DNA of 64,000 bases, taken from the NCBI GenBank assembly GCA_023144005.1, contig JAGLGN010000023.1:1-64000 (forward strand), in the 5' to 3' direction. Shown here piece after piece: positions 36,401 to 45,451 of this stretch. Both the position numbers and the translations under genes were made by a program. Origin of the DNA: a bacterium (GTDB lineage: Bacteria; AUK180). The notes under the pieces were generated by a model. The model searched no databases. It was not told where the DNA came from and saw only the letters and a program-made list of their open reading frames with translations. The number at the start of each line of letters is the position of its first letter. The stretch's first letter is position 1.

Positions 36401-37224
36401 CTTCCGACAGGGGAGTATTTGAAGATGAGATCACGGAAGACCGCTACGATGCGATCTTCATCCTGGGCGACCGACTGCCTGTTACGGGAAAAACTCATGA
36501 CAGGATAAAGGAACTCGTAGCAAAAGGGAAGACAGTTATTTCATCACTATGGCATCATGTATCAGATCCGAAGGTAGGAGATGAAGTATTCGGGATAAAG
36601 GTTTCGGGCAAACTCGGAGAAGACAATATCGTTCAATTTATATCTTCCCGATATTATGAAGAAATGCTGATACAGACACAGGGAAAAGCATACAGGGTCG
36701 AAACTTCAGGGGAGTTTCAAAATATCTTTGCTTTCACTATCGGTACCAAGCCCTATCCGATGGCTATTGATAATAGTTACGGTGAAGGGAAAGCCTTGTT
36801 TTTCAACTTTGATCTGGTGAAAACATTGAATATTGAGGAAAATGGTAAATACCTCTCTGACCTTATCAATAATATCATTGAACAAGCGGCTTCCAGTGAG
36901 CCGGATATGCTTTTTCCGGGCGACACTATAGAAATGAGACTTAGTATTGAGAATAATGTAATACCTCTGAATATCAGAGTAGAAGAGTATCTGCCGATCG
37001 GGGTCGAAGTTATTGATGTATTCCCTGCATTTACAAATGGATTTGATACTTGGGAGTTGCATCTCGGAAAAAGTGAATCTATTAATATTGCTGAAAGACT
37101 TCAACTATTGGAGGGAACATTTACTCATCCGCTTGAACTCAGGATCAGTTACAATGTCAACGGCAAATGGGTGGAGGCAGATATCTTGTACATATACCTT
37201 CCGCTAGGAGGTGAAAATGAATAA
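30436..37224 (+). CDS. giant secreted multidomain protein (propeller and Ig-like domains)
   Basis: 2262 residues with a signal peptide (about 1-20). In order: an N-terminal repeat region with FG-GAP-like text (STDLDADGIKEIIL), more propeller-like blades with SDDIYYANS-type repeats (to about 900), FlgD-Ig-like domains at about 1030-1155 and 1165-1272 (each with WDGRDENGDVVENGIYSVRI-like ends), SPNFDG-type domain (about 1272-1376), a WD40-like stretch (about 1376-1750), an Ig-like domain (about 1770-1850), an OmpL47-like RIDNGYWINYLETFDL unit (about 1870-1950) and a GATase-like part (about 1960-2170). Overlaps the RHS gene by 8 nt, so the two are translated together; it may help export or display the RHS protein. 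Confidence 0.75.
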   Translation: MKNICIFLCCFCFVFAGYTNPSVLNHFDSPYGKSFSKVITVDRDNSRIYSWNFINRSGAVSLEQDSQAPVIGFNGVIVSNLSELTVLDLNNAYSFLTYDGLGYSLYYADSYGIKTDYPKNAPFSISSIVHESFQILSESGNTYFTFLVDDKIIILDELMNPVYSSSTITGTEIEIFSTDLDADGIKEIILKKNDANSDCIIEVFRFDNNSLVSTGTLNTLVMSSTDGIVLNSKILFVDVNDNLVSVDIQYDGVNSSFTRSNAGVIPSAERIIMIKNSNPTEMKILAAAGNEYKVYDQSGNELHEIHLPESNIDIACIEDAAGIRLFYSKGGTEIVVITPGVDNELLIFGKENQNSTIGEDVPFNGEISFPVNDMTFTYTVPEIQIKGNFAESQSDIYYKLEFHLYGGSLIDIPVSSDYQNPTDPFEGIILPGADIENIVVGEIPGDILYAGFAGELVLRMKIRGVYIEVDRISLFIIYDSPIHFEITNRNIGDGTVKYSGMKSDSAEILSVNNIYASKNYYLSTIFNKEYDFSISPYYGYSNAVCVKKINSVPKAVYSNSEEDPLSFSIGEEVFDSVDKSDVKLTNDSEGNAEIFYVENGNILKFVESGIHFKDPVLIPEVVYDGLSMAIKEYSVLVDNGASHIIILGAASGNNKVKYIQHGVSSETIEVWQTSSQVSNPTIMKSNGDIFLSWEVTAPSSTELYFSSKPAGASGFSIPINLTDTLYGSQEIPYLYKSGTDLFISFKSWEYDYDGHFVENGGADGENYNLIKIAKYNAGVLTDHSVQNAIIGNEIKEFIVHKTLYGPTLVWVEGDSVSDHVYFKRLSGSMYDITPEYSLSDPLVNSLKKKLRVVSDDNANLYIAWIDARNGSDDIYYANSTYWEYEFAYARCGNDNLFKVSSKSGLYSTEISDYFDVLPGISVEPIENDEVFALRLGPGVLPVDHNIYVNLLKPDSLARVYYSGEDMVSPFSNFNLLGEADFELQDREGLLFPVGFIPDGRYFITAEEAFNDAECANPVDETYSLVSDYFDPQITNFIYDKYQFNPYIENIHFTYNINENSQISIRVSDNKGIVSTIKSNEYTSGNTEYVVEAIGDGVITFEKVSVEKANTFLWDGRDENGDVVENGIYSVRIFQNDLAGNSTSEVINVKVNINVGTPSCSQPPYFSYVTPINQSISPDSDGIKDTAAVNFDVNACSDVEVYLAFTDDTGTVVKDLVGGEIRSIGTYTDVWTARNTNGDIVPEGIYTYSLYAVNTIGGVLSSEVKTGSVTVDISPPAISFSCGNILSPNFDGCNDELDITIAVNDNFDIYKWDLIIRDSIGNTSAITSGGSSAESYVYTLSGDIYDDGKYFLKLTCTDVAGNYSETPDKEIIINRESYIITTGTEITLFSDGGFNRSPYFLSDNSFYYDRSGLIPCETPLPGFIREDKIDNNASIWSYSNGLTSKIVKAMYEGIPIMLQDLDSHLVMAVSGDYIMLVREGSIYYYHPESGELLGEDMERNLISPFSVKSMYYYKADTGIQYHYFWGSENTILPESSIVRIVKFNKKALWLNTYFIGQLAGDVYYNLYSINPVGEYERLTDDTVSYQGLDVSADQTKMFLVKDTLSAYELIILDLATGEEEILGNYPRHTKVYPIGWFDSDSRFYYGVITAEYPGRICNPFVQPTNPVYSVRSYDINIRCLNTLLGTIDDLGTYRSIEKKAAVSPDESFLLYSKFEGDHSDLTAVELMKQNECETYQPLDFLSPTVELEVISGEEILLTSSALPIPKSIKQVRGKVNVKVRANDNIGVRKIGLDLASLTVEDENENELDYVWDTEIVPNGIYKINAYAEDLSGNIGLQEETVMVNNMIDDDTGEDTLPGVILSSKILFEPFATEGMETFVIEGTEYTVYTEEEGEIFFKYRIDNGYWINYLETFDLAGYENGEHLIEYCAFDAEGNEEIPNSVRVNLADALTAEYSIRRDARLLVWLNGDYSDSETLSADRLFKEYNLQITSDRGVFEDEITEDRYDAIFILGDRLPVTGKTHDRIKELVAKGKTVISSLWHHVSDPKVGDEVFGIKVSGKLGEDNIVQFISSRYYEEMLIQTQGKAYRVETSGEFQNIFAFTIGTKPYPMAIDNSYGEGKALFFNFDLVKTLNIEENGKYLSDLINNIIEQAASSEPDMLFPGDTIEMRLSIENNVIPLNIRVEEYLPIGVEVIDVFPAFTNGFDTWELHLGKSESINIAERLQLLEGTFTHPLELRISYNVNGKWVEADILYIYLPLGGENE

Positions 37225-40200
37225 AAAGATATTTCTTACAATAATCGGTGTTTTATTTGTTGTGTTGAGTGTATTTGCTGAATTCGATCTTAATGAAGCG
37301 CAGGGTTTTCTTCCCAACCAGAAATACCTGATAGACACGGAAAATATCAATCTCTGCAATGGAAATGTCAATATCAATTCTGCTGAAGTCTCGTTAATAC
37401 TGAATTCTGAAACTTCCATACCCCTTTCGAGAGTTTATAACAGCAAGATATGGACAACCCATCAGATTCCCATTTATCAGGATAATCCGGACGGCAGCAA
37501 AACACAGATCGATCTGAAATTGCAAGTAGGACTAGTGAGCAATTATGAAAGTTTTCACTCATTTGGTTTAGGCTGGGAACTCGGCATACCAAGAATTAGC
37601 GAGTGTTGGGAAAATGACGGGTATTCGAAAGAACTCACTTTCTATTCTCCATCCGGCGGAAGACACGAAATTAAGTTCAATGAAGCCTATGATAAATGGC
37701 TTAGTGATGATGGGAGTTTCTATTTTGCGGAAAATAATCCCGATCTCAACCATCCTCAAATTGAAATATACGATAAAAGTGGAATGAAATATGTTTTTGA
37801 ACCGACATATCAGAATTATAAATATTCTGAAATTGAAATTGTTGATAATCCCGACGGCATCGATCCTTCATTAATAATCGGTTTGTTCCAAGATGAGGTG
37901 AATGTTCCCAAAGGATACCCGAAGATAACCCGGATCGCCGATACAAATGACAATGAAATTCAGTTTCTCTACTCAAAGGACGATTATATGCTGGAAGACG
38001 GTGTCATGTATTTCGAGATCTATCTACCAAATCTTGGCGATGGAGCATGGCATAATCCGAACTCAATATTTGACCTTACCGACCCGAGTGATCTGCCCAA
38101 TCCGTCTTATGTTAGGGTAAAATGCAATTATATTAAGACTCTGCATAACGGAGGATATCTCAATACAATTATAGACCGTGCCGGGAATGTAACCCAATTG
38201 ACTGCTGAGGGAAATGAATTTGATCCAAGTGAAAAATTCCTTATCACTGAAATGAATTACAGAAATCATCTCTCCGAAGAGATTCAAATAAAGTATTCCT
38301 ACTCTGATGCCATTCTTGAAAACCCGTTCGACAATATAGAAATGATCGATGTAGAAAATTTCCGGGAACTGATTTTGGACTTGAACCGGTATTATGATTT
38401 CATTCCTGTTACCAGAAAAATTCTGACGAAAATGGAGATCAAGAAAGATGACGCTTTGCTTCTGCCTTCGGTTGAATACTCCTATAGTGATAAAGGACAT
38501 TTGAATAAGCGGAAATTAAGTACCGGTGGAGAAATTTACTACGACTATGGAATATATACCCGCCAAATCAAGGAATATAGCTTTAACAAATGGCAAATTA
38601 TCAATTCTGACCCAATGCCCGCTTATATTAACAGTTTCAGATTAGTTCAGAAGCGTAGGGGGAATTCTATTTGGGGATATTCAATCTTCGCTAATCCGTT
38701 CAGTGACCCGATAACCCATTTAGAAATTGAAAATTCGTTCTTTACCAAATGGGAAGTTCCCGAGAAAGTGATGGTGATCATGCCTGATAACACAAGAACG
38801 ATAAGTTATTTTGAAGCGAGGGAATCTCTCACTAAGGAAACTTCATGTAAAGCCGGAACTCTTTTAAAAGAGGAGTATTATTCCCCGTTGGGAAAAGAGT
38901 TATTGAAAACCATCGAGTATTCATATACCCCAAATATAAGTTTACCATGCAATTTTCTGCTAACTACCAAGATTGTAAAGCAGGGGAAAACATACCGTGA
39001 AGAATACTCATACGATAAATATAACAATATTACCGAATTCAAACAATTCGGTGATTATGATGATCTGAATGATAATTTCACTCAGAAAAAAGCATATCTG
39101 CATTCTGATAATACTGCGTATATAGGGAAATTCATTTTGGATCGACCCATTTCAAATATGATATATCACGAGGGCGCATTGATAAATAAATCACTGGTTG
39201 AGTATGACGCTTTTGCATTGGAAACCTACGGTCTCGATAATCCCGACAATTTACTGCGGGGAAATGTAACAAAAGTTACTCAGAAATACGGGATAATGAA
39301 TTCTTTGGGAATGGTTTCTTCCTGGGATGTCCGGAAAGATCTTGTAACTCAGACTTATTATGATATTCATGGAAATACAATAAAGGAAGTTGATTCCAAG
39401 AATAATGAAACATTATTTGAATACGATGTTCTAAAAAGGTTATTTCCTGTGAAGATAACCAATTCCCTCGGACATGAGGTGTTAACTCAATATCATGACA
39501 ATGGATTGGTAGAGAATATCACGGATATCAACGGGAATATTACAAACTTTCAATACGATACCCTTGACAGGTTAGTAAAAACCGTAAATCCTGACGGGAG
39601 TGAGAAGGATATTACCTATTCGGATTTCTTCCCTGATCTTTGGACAAAAATTGAAGATTCCATTGACGCTGCAAGGAAATTCGAATTGACATACTTCTTT
39701 GATCAATACGGACGGTTTACGAACAATAAAGTGAAAGTAGAAGACGGCCAATATATCGAGAACTCGGTAACTTATGATGATATGGATAGAAAAAGTACCT
39801 ATACCAACCCATTGGGCGGGATTTCAAGGTATTCGTATGACAGCCTTGGCAGAATAATCAAGGTGACAAATCCTGACGGGACATTCGCTGGCACGAAGTA
39901 CCTTGACAGTGAGAATGCGGTAGAGGTATTCGACGAGAACGGCCACAAAATTAAACACTATTTCAATGCATATCAAAAACTCATCAAGGTCGATGAATTC
40001 AATGATCAAAACCAATTGTATGCAACTTCGAATTATACTTATGATGTACTTGGAAACCTTCTGAAGATAAAGGATTCCAACGAGTACCATTCCGTCGCCC
40101 AGTACTATTATGATACCTTCGGTAGAATCCGCGCCACGGATCAGCCCGACAGCGGCAGGACATACTACAGCTATGACAAAAACAGTAACCTTATCTGGCA

Positions 40201-42358
40201 GAAAGACGCGAAAAACCAGGAGACAACTTTTACATACGATGAGCTGAATAGAATGCTTCAGATCGTCTATCAGGATGGCCATACGATAACAAATGAATAT
40301 GACAGCGCATCAATCTCAAACGGTCTCGGAAAGATATACAGGACGGATAAAAATGTAGGCGGGCAGATCACTGAATCCATAATCATTAACAACTATGATG
40401 TTATGGGCCGGCCCGATAATGAAGAGTATCAAATACCCGGATACAATATCAATACCGTACATGACTTTACATATAACCTTGCGGGGCAAGTAACGGATAA
40501 GACCTTCACATATAACACCGAATTATTAAAAGACCTTTCGTTTTCTTATGATTTTGCAGGAAGGATGCTGAATACATACGACAATATTGAAAGCAGAGAG
40601 CTCGTAGACTACAACTACAATGACCTTTCCCTTGTGACAAAACAGAACAATTTCAACGGCACGAGTTCGGAATACACATATCACCCGACAAGATACTGGA
40701 TGACTGATCTCAAGGTCAAAAAGGGCGCCGAAGTGCTATATCAGAACCAGTATCAATATGACGATGTGGGGAACAGAAGCAAATTGATAGACGAATTCGG
40801 GACAGAAACAAGTTATTCATACGATGGACTGTATCGCCTGACCGGAGTTCAGGGAAGCTATTACAAACGCTCCGACGGCGCATACAATACATACTCATAT
40901 GACACGACAGGCAACAGGATGCAGTACAATTCGATGTTCAATGACTACGAATACCAGTATGCGACAGATTCCAACAGATTACTCATAGAGAGGTCAATGA
41001 ACGGGATTGAGATACTGAGCTACCTCGATTATCAATACGATGCAAATGGAAATACTACTCATAAAATACATCATACCGAATTGTTTGAAAGTGGAAAGGA
41101 AGAATATCTCTGGAACTGTGAAAATCAGATGATCGGATACAGAAAATTTAATAAGAACATCAAATCACATCTATTCGATTTGACAGATGCAGTGGATTTC
41201 CAGTATAATATGGCAGGTACGAGGTTATCAAAGAAGGTGTACAATACAGAAACCGGTATACTTAATGAGAGTGTTTCAACCCTCTATTTATACGAGGGGA
41301 GCGAGGTTGAATTAGAGTTGGCTATATATAATGACGATACTCTGAGCAAAAAGACCCTGTTCTATTATGGATTAGGAAAGAAGCTATGCTCCAAATCATT
41401 CAAGGATGACGGTACACTTGAATCGGAGCGAATATATCATCAAGATATACTTGGAAACAATATTCTATTGACCGACAATACCGGAGGATGGGTTGAGAAA
41501 ACGACCTACGGACCCTTTGGGGATGAAATATCGAATCAAAGAAGAGATAAATCAATTGAATCTCCCAATAGATACAATTACACAGGAAAAGAGAGGGATA
41601 GAGAAAGCAACCTCGATTATTTCGGTGCGAGGTACCTTGACTATAACAATGGAAGATGGATGAAGCCGGATGTGGTGAAGGGGAAATTAATAAATCCACA
41701 AAGCTTAAATAGAAATATATACGGGCAAAATAGACCATTGTTTTTCATAGATATAGGTGGAAATGATGTCTATGTATTTTATTGGGGGTTTTCATTTCAA
41801 AACCCTAAGGGACATGTTGCGGTTGCAGTTGAGGTAGTTTTAAGAGGTAATTTACAATTATTTCTGTTTGCCACCAATCCTCCCGAAGTAGGGAGAACTC
41901 TTCGGGATCTTAAAGAAGGAGTTCCGGTAAATAAAACTATTGGTCAGAACATAGATCCTGAATCAATGGATGAATATACCGGCGAGGTAGCTGGCCAAAA
42001 ACCAAAGGGAATATTGCGAATTAATACGGATGGCTTGGCAAATGGACTTTCAGGAGACCAAATATACGATATATTTCTGGGAGGGATCTCAGAGGAAGAA
42101 ATTTACGATCTAGATGAAAATAATTGTGCACATTATGTAGTAAAAATGCTTGAGAAAATAGGAGTTGATTTACAAATTAAAGGCGTTATTACTCCTAGAA
42201 AAGTAAAAAAAGCAATAAAAAAATACAATAAGAAACAGCAGAGGAGGAAAGAAACGAAGAAAAGAATCACTGCTTGGCATAAGCGGAAAGCAGAAGAATT
42301 TTACGGAGATAATTCGGATTTTCGAGAAGCTTTATATCAAAAAACAATGCATGATTAA
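37217..42358 (+). CDS. secreted RHS/YD-repeat polymorphic toxin
   Basis: 1713 residues. A signal peptide (about 1-20) is followed by many YD repeats (e.g. YDTFGRIRATDQPDSGRTYY) that form the RHS shell, then the RHS core (GPFGDEI ... TGKERDRESNLDYFGARYLD, about 1404-1491), which marks the point where toxin tips vary. The tip (about 1500-1713) is AT-richer and contains GHVAVAVE and NNCAHYVVKMLEKIGV, a possible His/Cys papain-like or NlpC-type catalytic pair, then a highly basic tail. ATG at 37217 follows AGGAGG by 5 nt. Export by signal peptide differs from T6SS-linked Rhs. Expected role: contact or secreted toxin against competitors. Confidence 0.85.
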   Translation: MNKKIFLTIIGVLFVVLSVFAEFDLNEAQGFLPNQKYLIDTENINLCNGNVNINSAEVSLILNSETSIPLSRVYNSKIWTTHQIPIYQDNPDGSKTQIDLKLQVGLVSNYESFHSFGLGWELGIPRISECWENDGYSKELTFYSPSGGRHEIKFNEAYDKWLSDDGSFYFAENNPDLNHPQIEIYDKSGMKYVFEPTYQNYKYSEIEIVDNPDGIDPSLIIGLFQDEVNVPKGYPKITRIADTNDNEIQFLYSKDDYMLEDGVMYFEIYLPNLGDGAWHNPNSIFDLTDPSDLPNPSYVRVKCNYIKTLHNGGYLNTIIDRAGNVTQLTAEGNEFDPSEKFLITEMNYRNHLSEEIQIKYSYSDAILENPFDNIEMIDVENFRELILDLNRYYDFIPVTRKILTKMEIKKDDALLLPSVEYSYSDKGHLNKRKLSTGGEIYYDYGIYTRQIKEYSFNKWQIINSDPMPAYINSFRLVQKRRGNSIWGYSIFANPFSDPITHLEIENSFFTKWEVPEKVMVIMPDNTRTISYFEARESLTKETSCKAGTLLKEEYYSPLGKELLKTIEYSYTPNISLPCNFLLTTKIVKQGKTYREEYSYDKYNNITEFKQFGDYDDLNDNFTQKKAYLHSDNTAYIGKFILDRPISNMIYHEGALINKSLVEYDAFALETYGLDNPDNLLRGNVTKVTQKYGIMNSLGMVSSWDVRKDLVTQTYYDIHGNTIKEVDSKNNETLFEYDVLKRLFPVKITNSLGHEVLTQYHDNGLVENITDINGNITNFQYDTLDRLVKTVNPDGSEKDITYSDFFPDLWTKIEDSIDAARKFELTYFFDQYGRFTNNKVKVEDGQYIENSVTYDDMDRKSTYTNPLGGISRYSYDSLGRIIKVTNPDGTFAGTKYLDSENAVEVFDENGHKIKHYFNAYQKLIKVDEFNDQNQLYATSNYTYDVLGNLLKIKDSNEYHSVAQYYYDTFGRIRATDQPDSGRTYYSYDKNSNLIWQKDAKNQETTFTYDELNRMLQIVYQDGHTITNEYDSASISNGLGKIYRTDKNVGGQITESIIINNYDVMGRPDNEEYQIPGYNINTVHDFTYNLAGQVTDKTFTYNTELLKDLSFSYDFAGRMLNTYDNIESRELVDYNYNDLSLVTKQNNFNGTSSEYTYHPTRYWMTDLKVKKGAEVLYQNQYQYDDVGNRSKLIDEFGTETSYSYDGLYRLTGVQGSYYKRSDGAYNTYSYDTTGNRMQYNSMFNDYEYQYATDSNRLLIERSMNGIEILSYLDYQYDANGNTTHKIHHTELFESGKEEYLWNCENQMIGYRKFNKNIKSHLFDLTDAVDFQYNMAGTRLSKKVYNTETGILNESVSTLYLYEGSEVELELAIYNDDTLSKKTLFYYGLGKKLCSKSFKDDGTLESERIYHQDILGNNILLTDNTGGWVEKTTYGPFGDEISNQRRDKSIESPNRYNYTGKERDRESNLDYFGARYLDYNNGRWMKPDVVKGKLINPQSLNRNIYGQNRPLFFIDIGGNDVYVFYWGFSFQNPKGHVAVAVEVVLRGNLQLFLFATNPPEVGRTLRDLKEGVPVNKTIGQNIDPESMDEYTGEVAGQKPKGILRINTDGLANGLSGDQIYDIFLGGISEEEIYDLDENNCAHYVVKMLEKIGVDLQIKGVITPRKVKKAIKKYNKKQQRRKETKKRITAWHKRKAEEFYGDNSDFREALYQKTMHD

Positions 42359-42374
42359 CGAAGGAGTTTTGCTT

Positions 42375-43196
42375 GTGAAGAATAAATTTGTGTCTGTAAC
42401 TAATATTGTGATCCTAGTGGGTGCATTAATATCCTTGAGATTTACATTTTTGCAGGAGTTTGCTTTTGCCACTTTTTTAATATTTCTATTTATCTTCCTT
42501 CCATTTTTAATATATCAATATAGAGCAAAGCATGAATATGAACTAATATGGAAGAGAATGCAATTCCCAACAATTGCTTCAGTTGTATTTATTTATTATT
42601 ATTCATACTACAATTACACCCCCTTTCTAGGGATCCTACCCCTGATTTTCCTATTTTCTGCTCTTATCATATTAAAACCATTTAATAAGTTTTATTTAAA
42701 GCTCTTATTTTTCATGATATTTTGGCTATGTGGGTATTATATTGAAACAAAAATAATTTGTTCAACCTACATTGTACATGTTACAGGCGATCCTTTCATA
42801 ATCTTATTCCCTTCCACCTTGATGTTTGGCATTTATTACCTTTTGGATCGTTCTTCAATCACTAATATCACCTTTGAAGTAATAAGCGATAAACAATTAT
42901 ATTTTCGGCACCTTTTGTACGCCGCGATTCTCTATGTATGTATTCAAATTATACTGTACCTTCGACCAATGATGTTCTCCTTTGAAGATGCAATTAATGT
43001 CTTTAAAGGGCTAAATTTTATTGACTATTATTATAGTATTAAATTTTACCAGATTCTCTTAATCGAGATATTAGACGTTGTTATGGTTTTGATCTTACTA
43101 AAACTTTGTAAGAAAGTTTTGATTCCATTTTTAATTGTTTGGTTTTACTATGCTATTAAAATTATATTAGCGATTATATTTATTGTTTTAATTTAG
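42375..43196 (+). CDS. polytopic membrane protein, candidate immunity to RHS tip
   Basis: 273 residues, about seven hydrophobic helices, very AT-rich, no recognised family. GTG at 42375 is preferred because AAGGAG lies 8 nt upstream; an ATG at 42351 would overlap the RHS stop. The location directly behind a variable toxin tip and before an orphan tip is where immunity genes lie. A membrane immunity protein would fit a toxin acting in or at the membrane, but this role is inferred from position only. Confidence 0.6.
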   Translation: MKNKFVSVTNIVILVGALISLRFTFLQEFAFATFLIFLFIFLPFLIYQYRAKHEYELIWKRMQFPTIASVVFIYYYSYYNYTPFLGILPLIFLFSALIILKPFNKFYLKLLFFMIFWLCGYYIETKIICSTYIVHVTGDPFIILFPSTLMFGIYYLLDRSSITNITFEVISDKQLYFRHLLYAAILYVCIQIILYLRPMMFSFEDAINVFKGLNFIDYYYSIKFYQILLIEILDVVMVLILLKLCKKVLIPFLIVWFYYAIKIILAIIFIVLI

Positions 43197-43216
43197 GATT
43201 ATTCAAAGCTCAGATT

Positions 43217-44419
43217 ATGATTGAGGTTAATACTGAAACGCGGCTTCAGGATTTATCCAGCACTAGCGCATTGGTTCTGGAAGAATACGATTCTACCCTC
43301 AATCTGTATGAGGGATCAGAAGTGGAATTAGAACTAACCGTCCGTAATGATGATACTCTGAGCAAGAAGAGCCTGTTTTATTACAGTTTAGGCAAGAAAT
43401 TATATAGCAAGGAGTTTGGCGAGGATGGTTCGATCACCTCCGAAAAGGTATATCATCAGGATATCTTGGGTAATAATGTACTTTTAACTAATGCTAACGG
43501 AGAATGGACAGAGAAGGCATTGTTTGGACCCTTTGGGGATGAGATCGCAAGTCAGAGGCAGGGACGTTCGATTAGTGCTCCCAATGGTTATAAGTTCACG
43601 GGGAAGGAAAGGGATAAAGAGTCTGATCTGGATTACTTCGGTGCAAGATATCTAGACTACAACAACGGGAGGTGGATGAAGCCGGATGTAGTGAAAGGAA
43701 GTTTGTTTTCTCCGCAGACTATTAATCGATATGTTTATGTAGAGAACAATCCTGTGAACCAGATTGATGTTAAAGGTTATTCCAGCACTCATTTGAACAC
43801 AGCAGGACAGTCGACGAAATATGATATGCACGAAATGAACGCGAAATACCTTGCTCAGGATGACACAGAACAGGGAGAAGTGCTCGCTGTAACTGTAAAG
43901 TACCAAATCTCTGAACTTGGAGAGCTTGATAAGGAAGGACTTCAATACACTCTTGGAGAAGTGCAAGAATTTTTTATGAAAGAAGCGGGAATTAGTATCA
44001 CTTTCATAGAAATTGTAGCCATAACAAGAGATCTTGGGGAAAATTGGAGAAACAAAAATGATCCGGTGATCTATATGGATTTCACTTCAACTAAGGACGG
44101 TATTAATTTAGGTTTTACATCTTCGCTTGGCGACATTGGACTGTGTGAAATATACATGAATAATATTTCCACTGCTGCTACTTTAGAGCAAGATAAGTAC
44201 GGAGGTAATTATGATAGTAGACTATATCTGCTGACGAAGTATACAATTGCACACGAGCTGGGTCATGTATTTCTTTTGGAATCCGAGACCGCACATCAAA
44301 CTGGAGGTTTTATGACTTATCCGACATCAACAAAAAAACTTGAGGGAAGATTTCACATAACATCAACACAAAAAAATACTATACTGGAAAATTATCCTTG
44401 GAGGTACAGAGATGAATAG
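43217..44419 (+). CDS. orphan RHS C-terminal module with metallopeptidase tip
   Basis: 400 residues. The first about 170 repeat the end of the upstream RHS protein (LYEGSEVELEL, DDTLSKKSLFYY, YHQDILGNN, GPFGDEIASQR, TGKERDKESDLDYFGARYLDYNN), including the junction NNPVNQIDVKG. Then a new tip with zinc-protease motif TIAHELGHVFLLE (about 343-355) and a possible Met-turn GGFMTYPT. Similarity starts at about 43226, no signal peptide and only a poor Shine-Dalgarno precede it, so this is a silent cassette that could replace the active tip by recombination. It overlaps the following lipoprotein gene by 8 nt. Confidence 0.8.
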   Translation: MIEVNTETRLQDLSSTSALVLEEYDSTLNLYEGSEVELELTVRNDDTLSKKSLFYYSLGKKLYSKEFGEDGSITSEKVYHQDILGNNVLLTNANGEWTEKALFGPFGDEIASQRQGRSISAPNGYKFTGKERDKESDLDYFGARYLDYNNGRWMKPDVVKGSLFSPQTINRYVYVENNPVNQIDVKGYSSTHLNTAGQSTKYDMHEMNAKYLAQDDTEQGEVLAVTVKYQISELGELDKEGLQYTLGEVQEFFMKEAGISITFIEIVAITRDLGENWRNKNDPVIYMDFTSTKDGINLGFTSSLGDIGLCEIYMNNISTAATLEQDKYGGNYDSRLYLLTKYTIAHELGHVFLLESETAHQTGGFMTYPTSTKKLEGRFHITSTQKNTILENYPWRYRDE

Positions 44420-45428
44420 GTGGATAGTCATTTGTATAACAATTCTAATGTTCTCATGCGTTAATGCAACTGATTCTAAAATAGATACTGTTTGGACACC
44501 GATTGAAATATCTGAAAACACCTTCTTAACTATTTTGGAATTCGGATCACAGGACTTCTGGATAACCAAGATAGTTATTGATGGAAAAGGCGCGTCTTTA
44601 ATCAAGTTGAAAAACTTGAATAAAATCATTGATGGTATGTTTTCTCCATCTTTAAGACTCTATAAACAGGGGAAAATTATTTATTTTATGTGCAACCTGA
44701 AATTATTTGAATATGATGTTGAAGAAAACACAATTTCTCCATCTGATTTGGCGATTGGTTGTGATCTTAAATCGAAATTCGCACATAAAATATCCTTTAC
44801 TTCCGAATCATATATTATCGGTAGAAGTTATTGGGAGTATATGCCTACTTTTGAAGAAGAGAGAGAAGATAGAATAGTTAACGGGTTTAAGATCAAGTTT
44901 ATATGCGCAGAATATGCTCCTGAGTACAAGGGCTACCATGTATCATTTCATGAATATGGAAATAATGAGATTTCAAAGGAGTTCTTTACTTCTGCGGTAT
45001 TTTATACAATATCAGAAAATGCGAAGTACCTCGTTCTAAAGAAAAGGGGTAAACCAGAAGACCAGGAGCAAAAAATTGAACTAATTGATCTTACCGAAAA
45101 CAAATTGATAAAGAGTTGGAAATTCCCTAAAGAAAGGCGAATGATATTAGATTATTTAAGCAATGGTGGAGAAATGATAATTACCGAATGGGAAAAAGGG
45201 AAACGTATAAAAACGTTTACCTTGAATTCAAAAAGGAATCAGATAATCGAGTATGAATGTTTTTATCGCAAGGGAATAAAAATCGGACGATACGATTCTT
45301 TTTTTGATCAGCAACTAAACCTTTATCTAATCCCTATCTGGATGAATGCTGATTCGAGCAATTCAATATTTAAATATCCATACGATAAACATGAGTTTCT
45401 TGAGTATAAAATTGAAATGAAATTTTAA
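44412..45428 (+). CDS. lipoprotein, candidate immunity to the metallopeptidase tip
   Basis: 338 residues. Signal peptide with a probable lipobox (ILMFSC, Cys about 16), then a beta-rich body with repeated short strands (propeller-like), no recognised family. Its ATG overlaps the stop of the orphan module, which is where the cognate immunity gene is expected. A periplasm-facing inhibitor would suit a secreted protease toxin. AT-rich. Function inferred from position. Confidence 0.6.
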   Translation: MNRWIVICITILMFSCVNATDSKIDTVWTPIEISENTFLTILEFGSQDFWITKIVIDGKGASLIKLKNLNKIIDGMFSPSLRLYKQGKIIYFMCNLKLFEYDVEENTISPSDLAIGCDLKSKFAHKISFTSESYIIGRSYWEYMPTFEEEREDRIVNGFKIKFICAEYAPEYKGYHVSFHEYGNNEISKEFFTSAVFYTISENAKYLVLKKRGKPEDQEQKIELIDLTENKLIKSWKFPKERRMILDYLSNGGEMIITEWEKGKRIKTFTLNSKRNQIIEYECFYRKGIKIGRYDSFFDQQLNLYLIPIWMNADSSNSIFKYPYDKHEFLEYKIEMKF

Positions 45429-45451
45429 AAGCAGAGAAAGAGGAGAAATGG

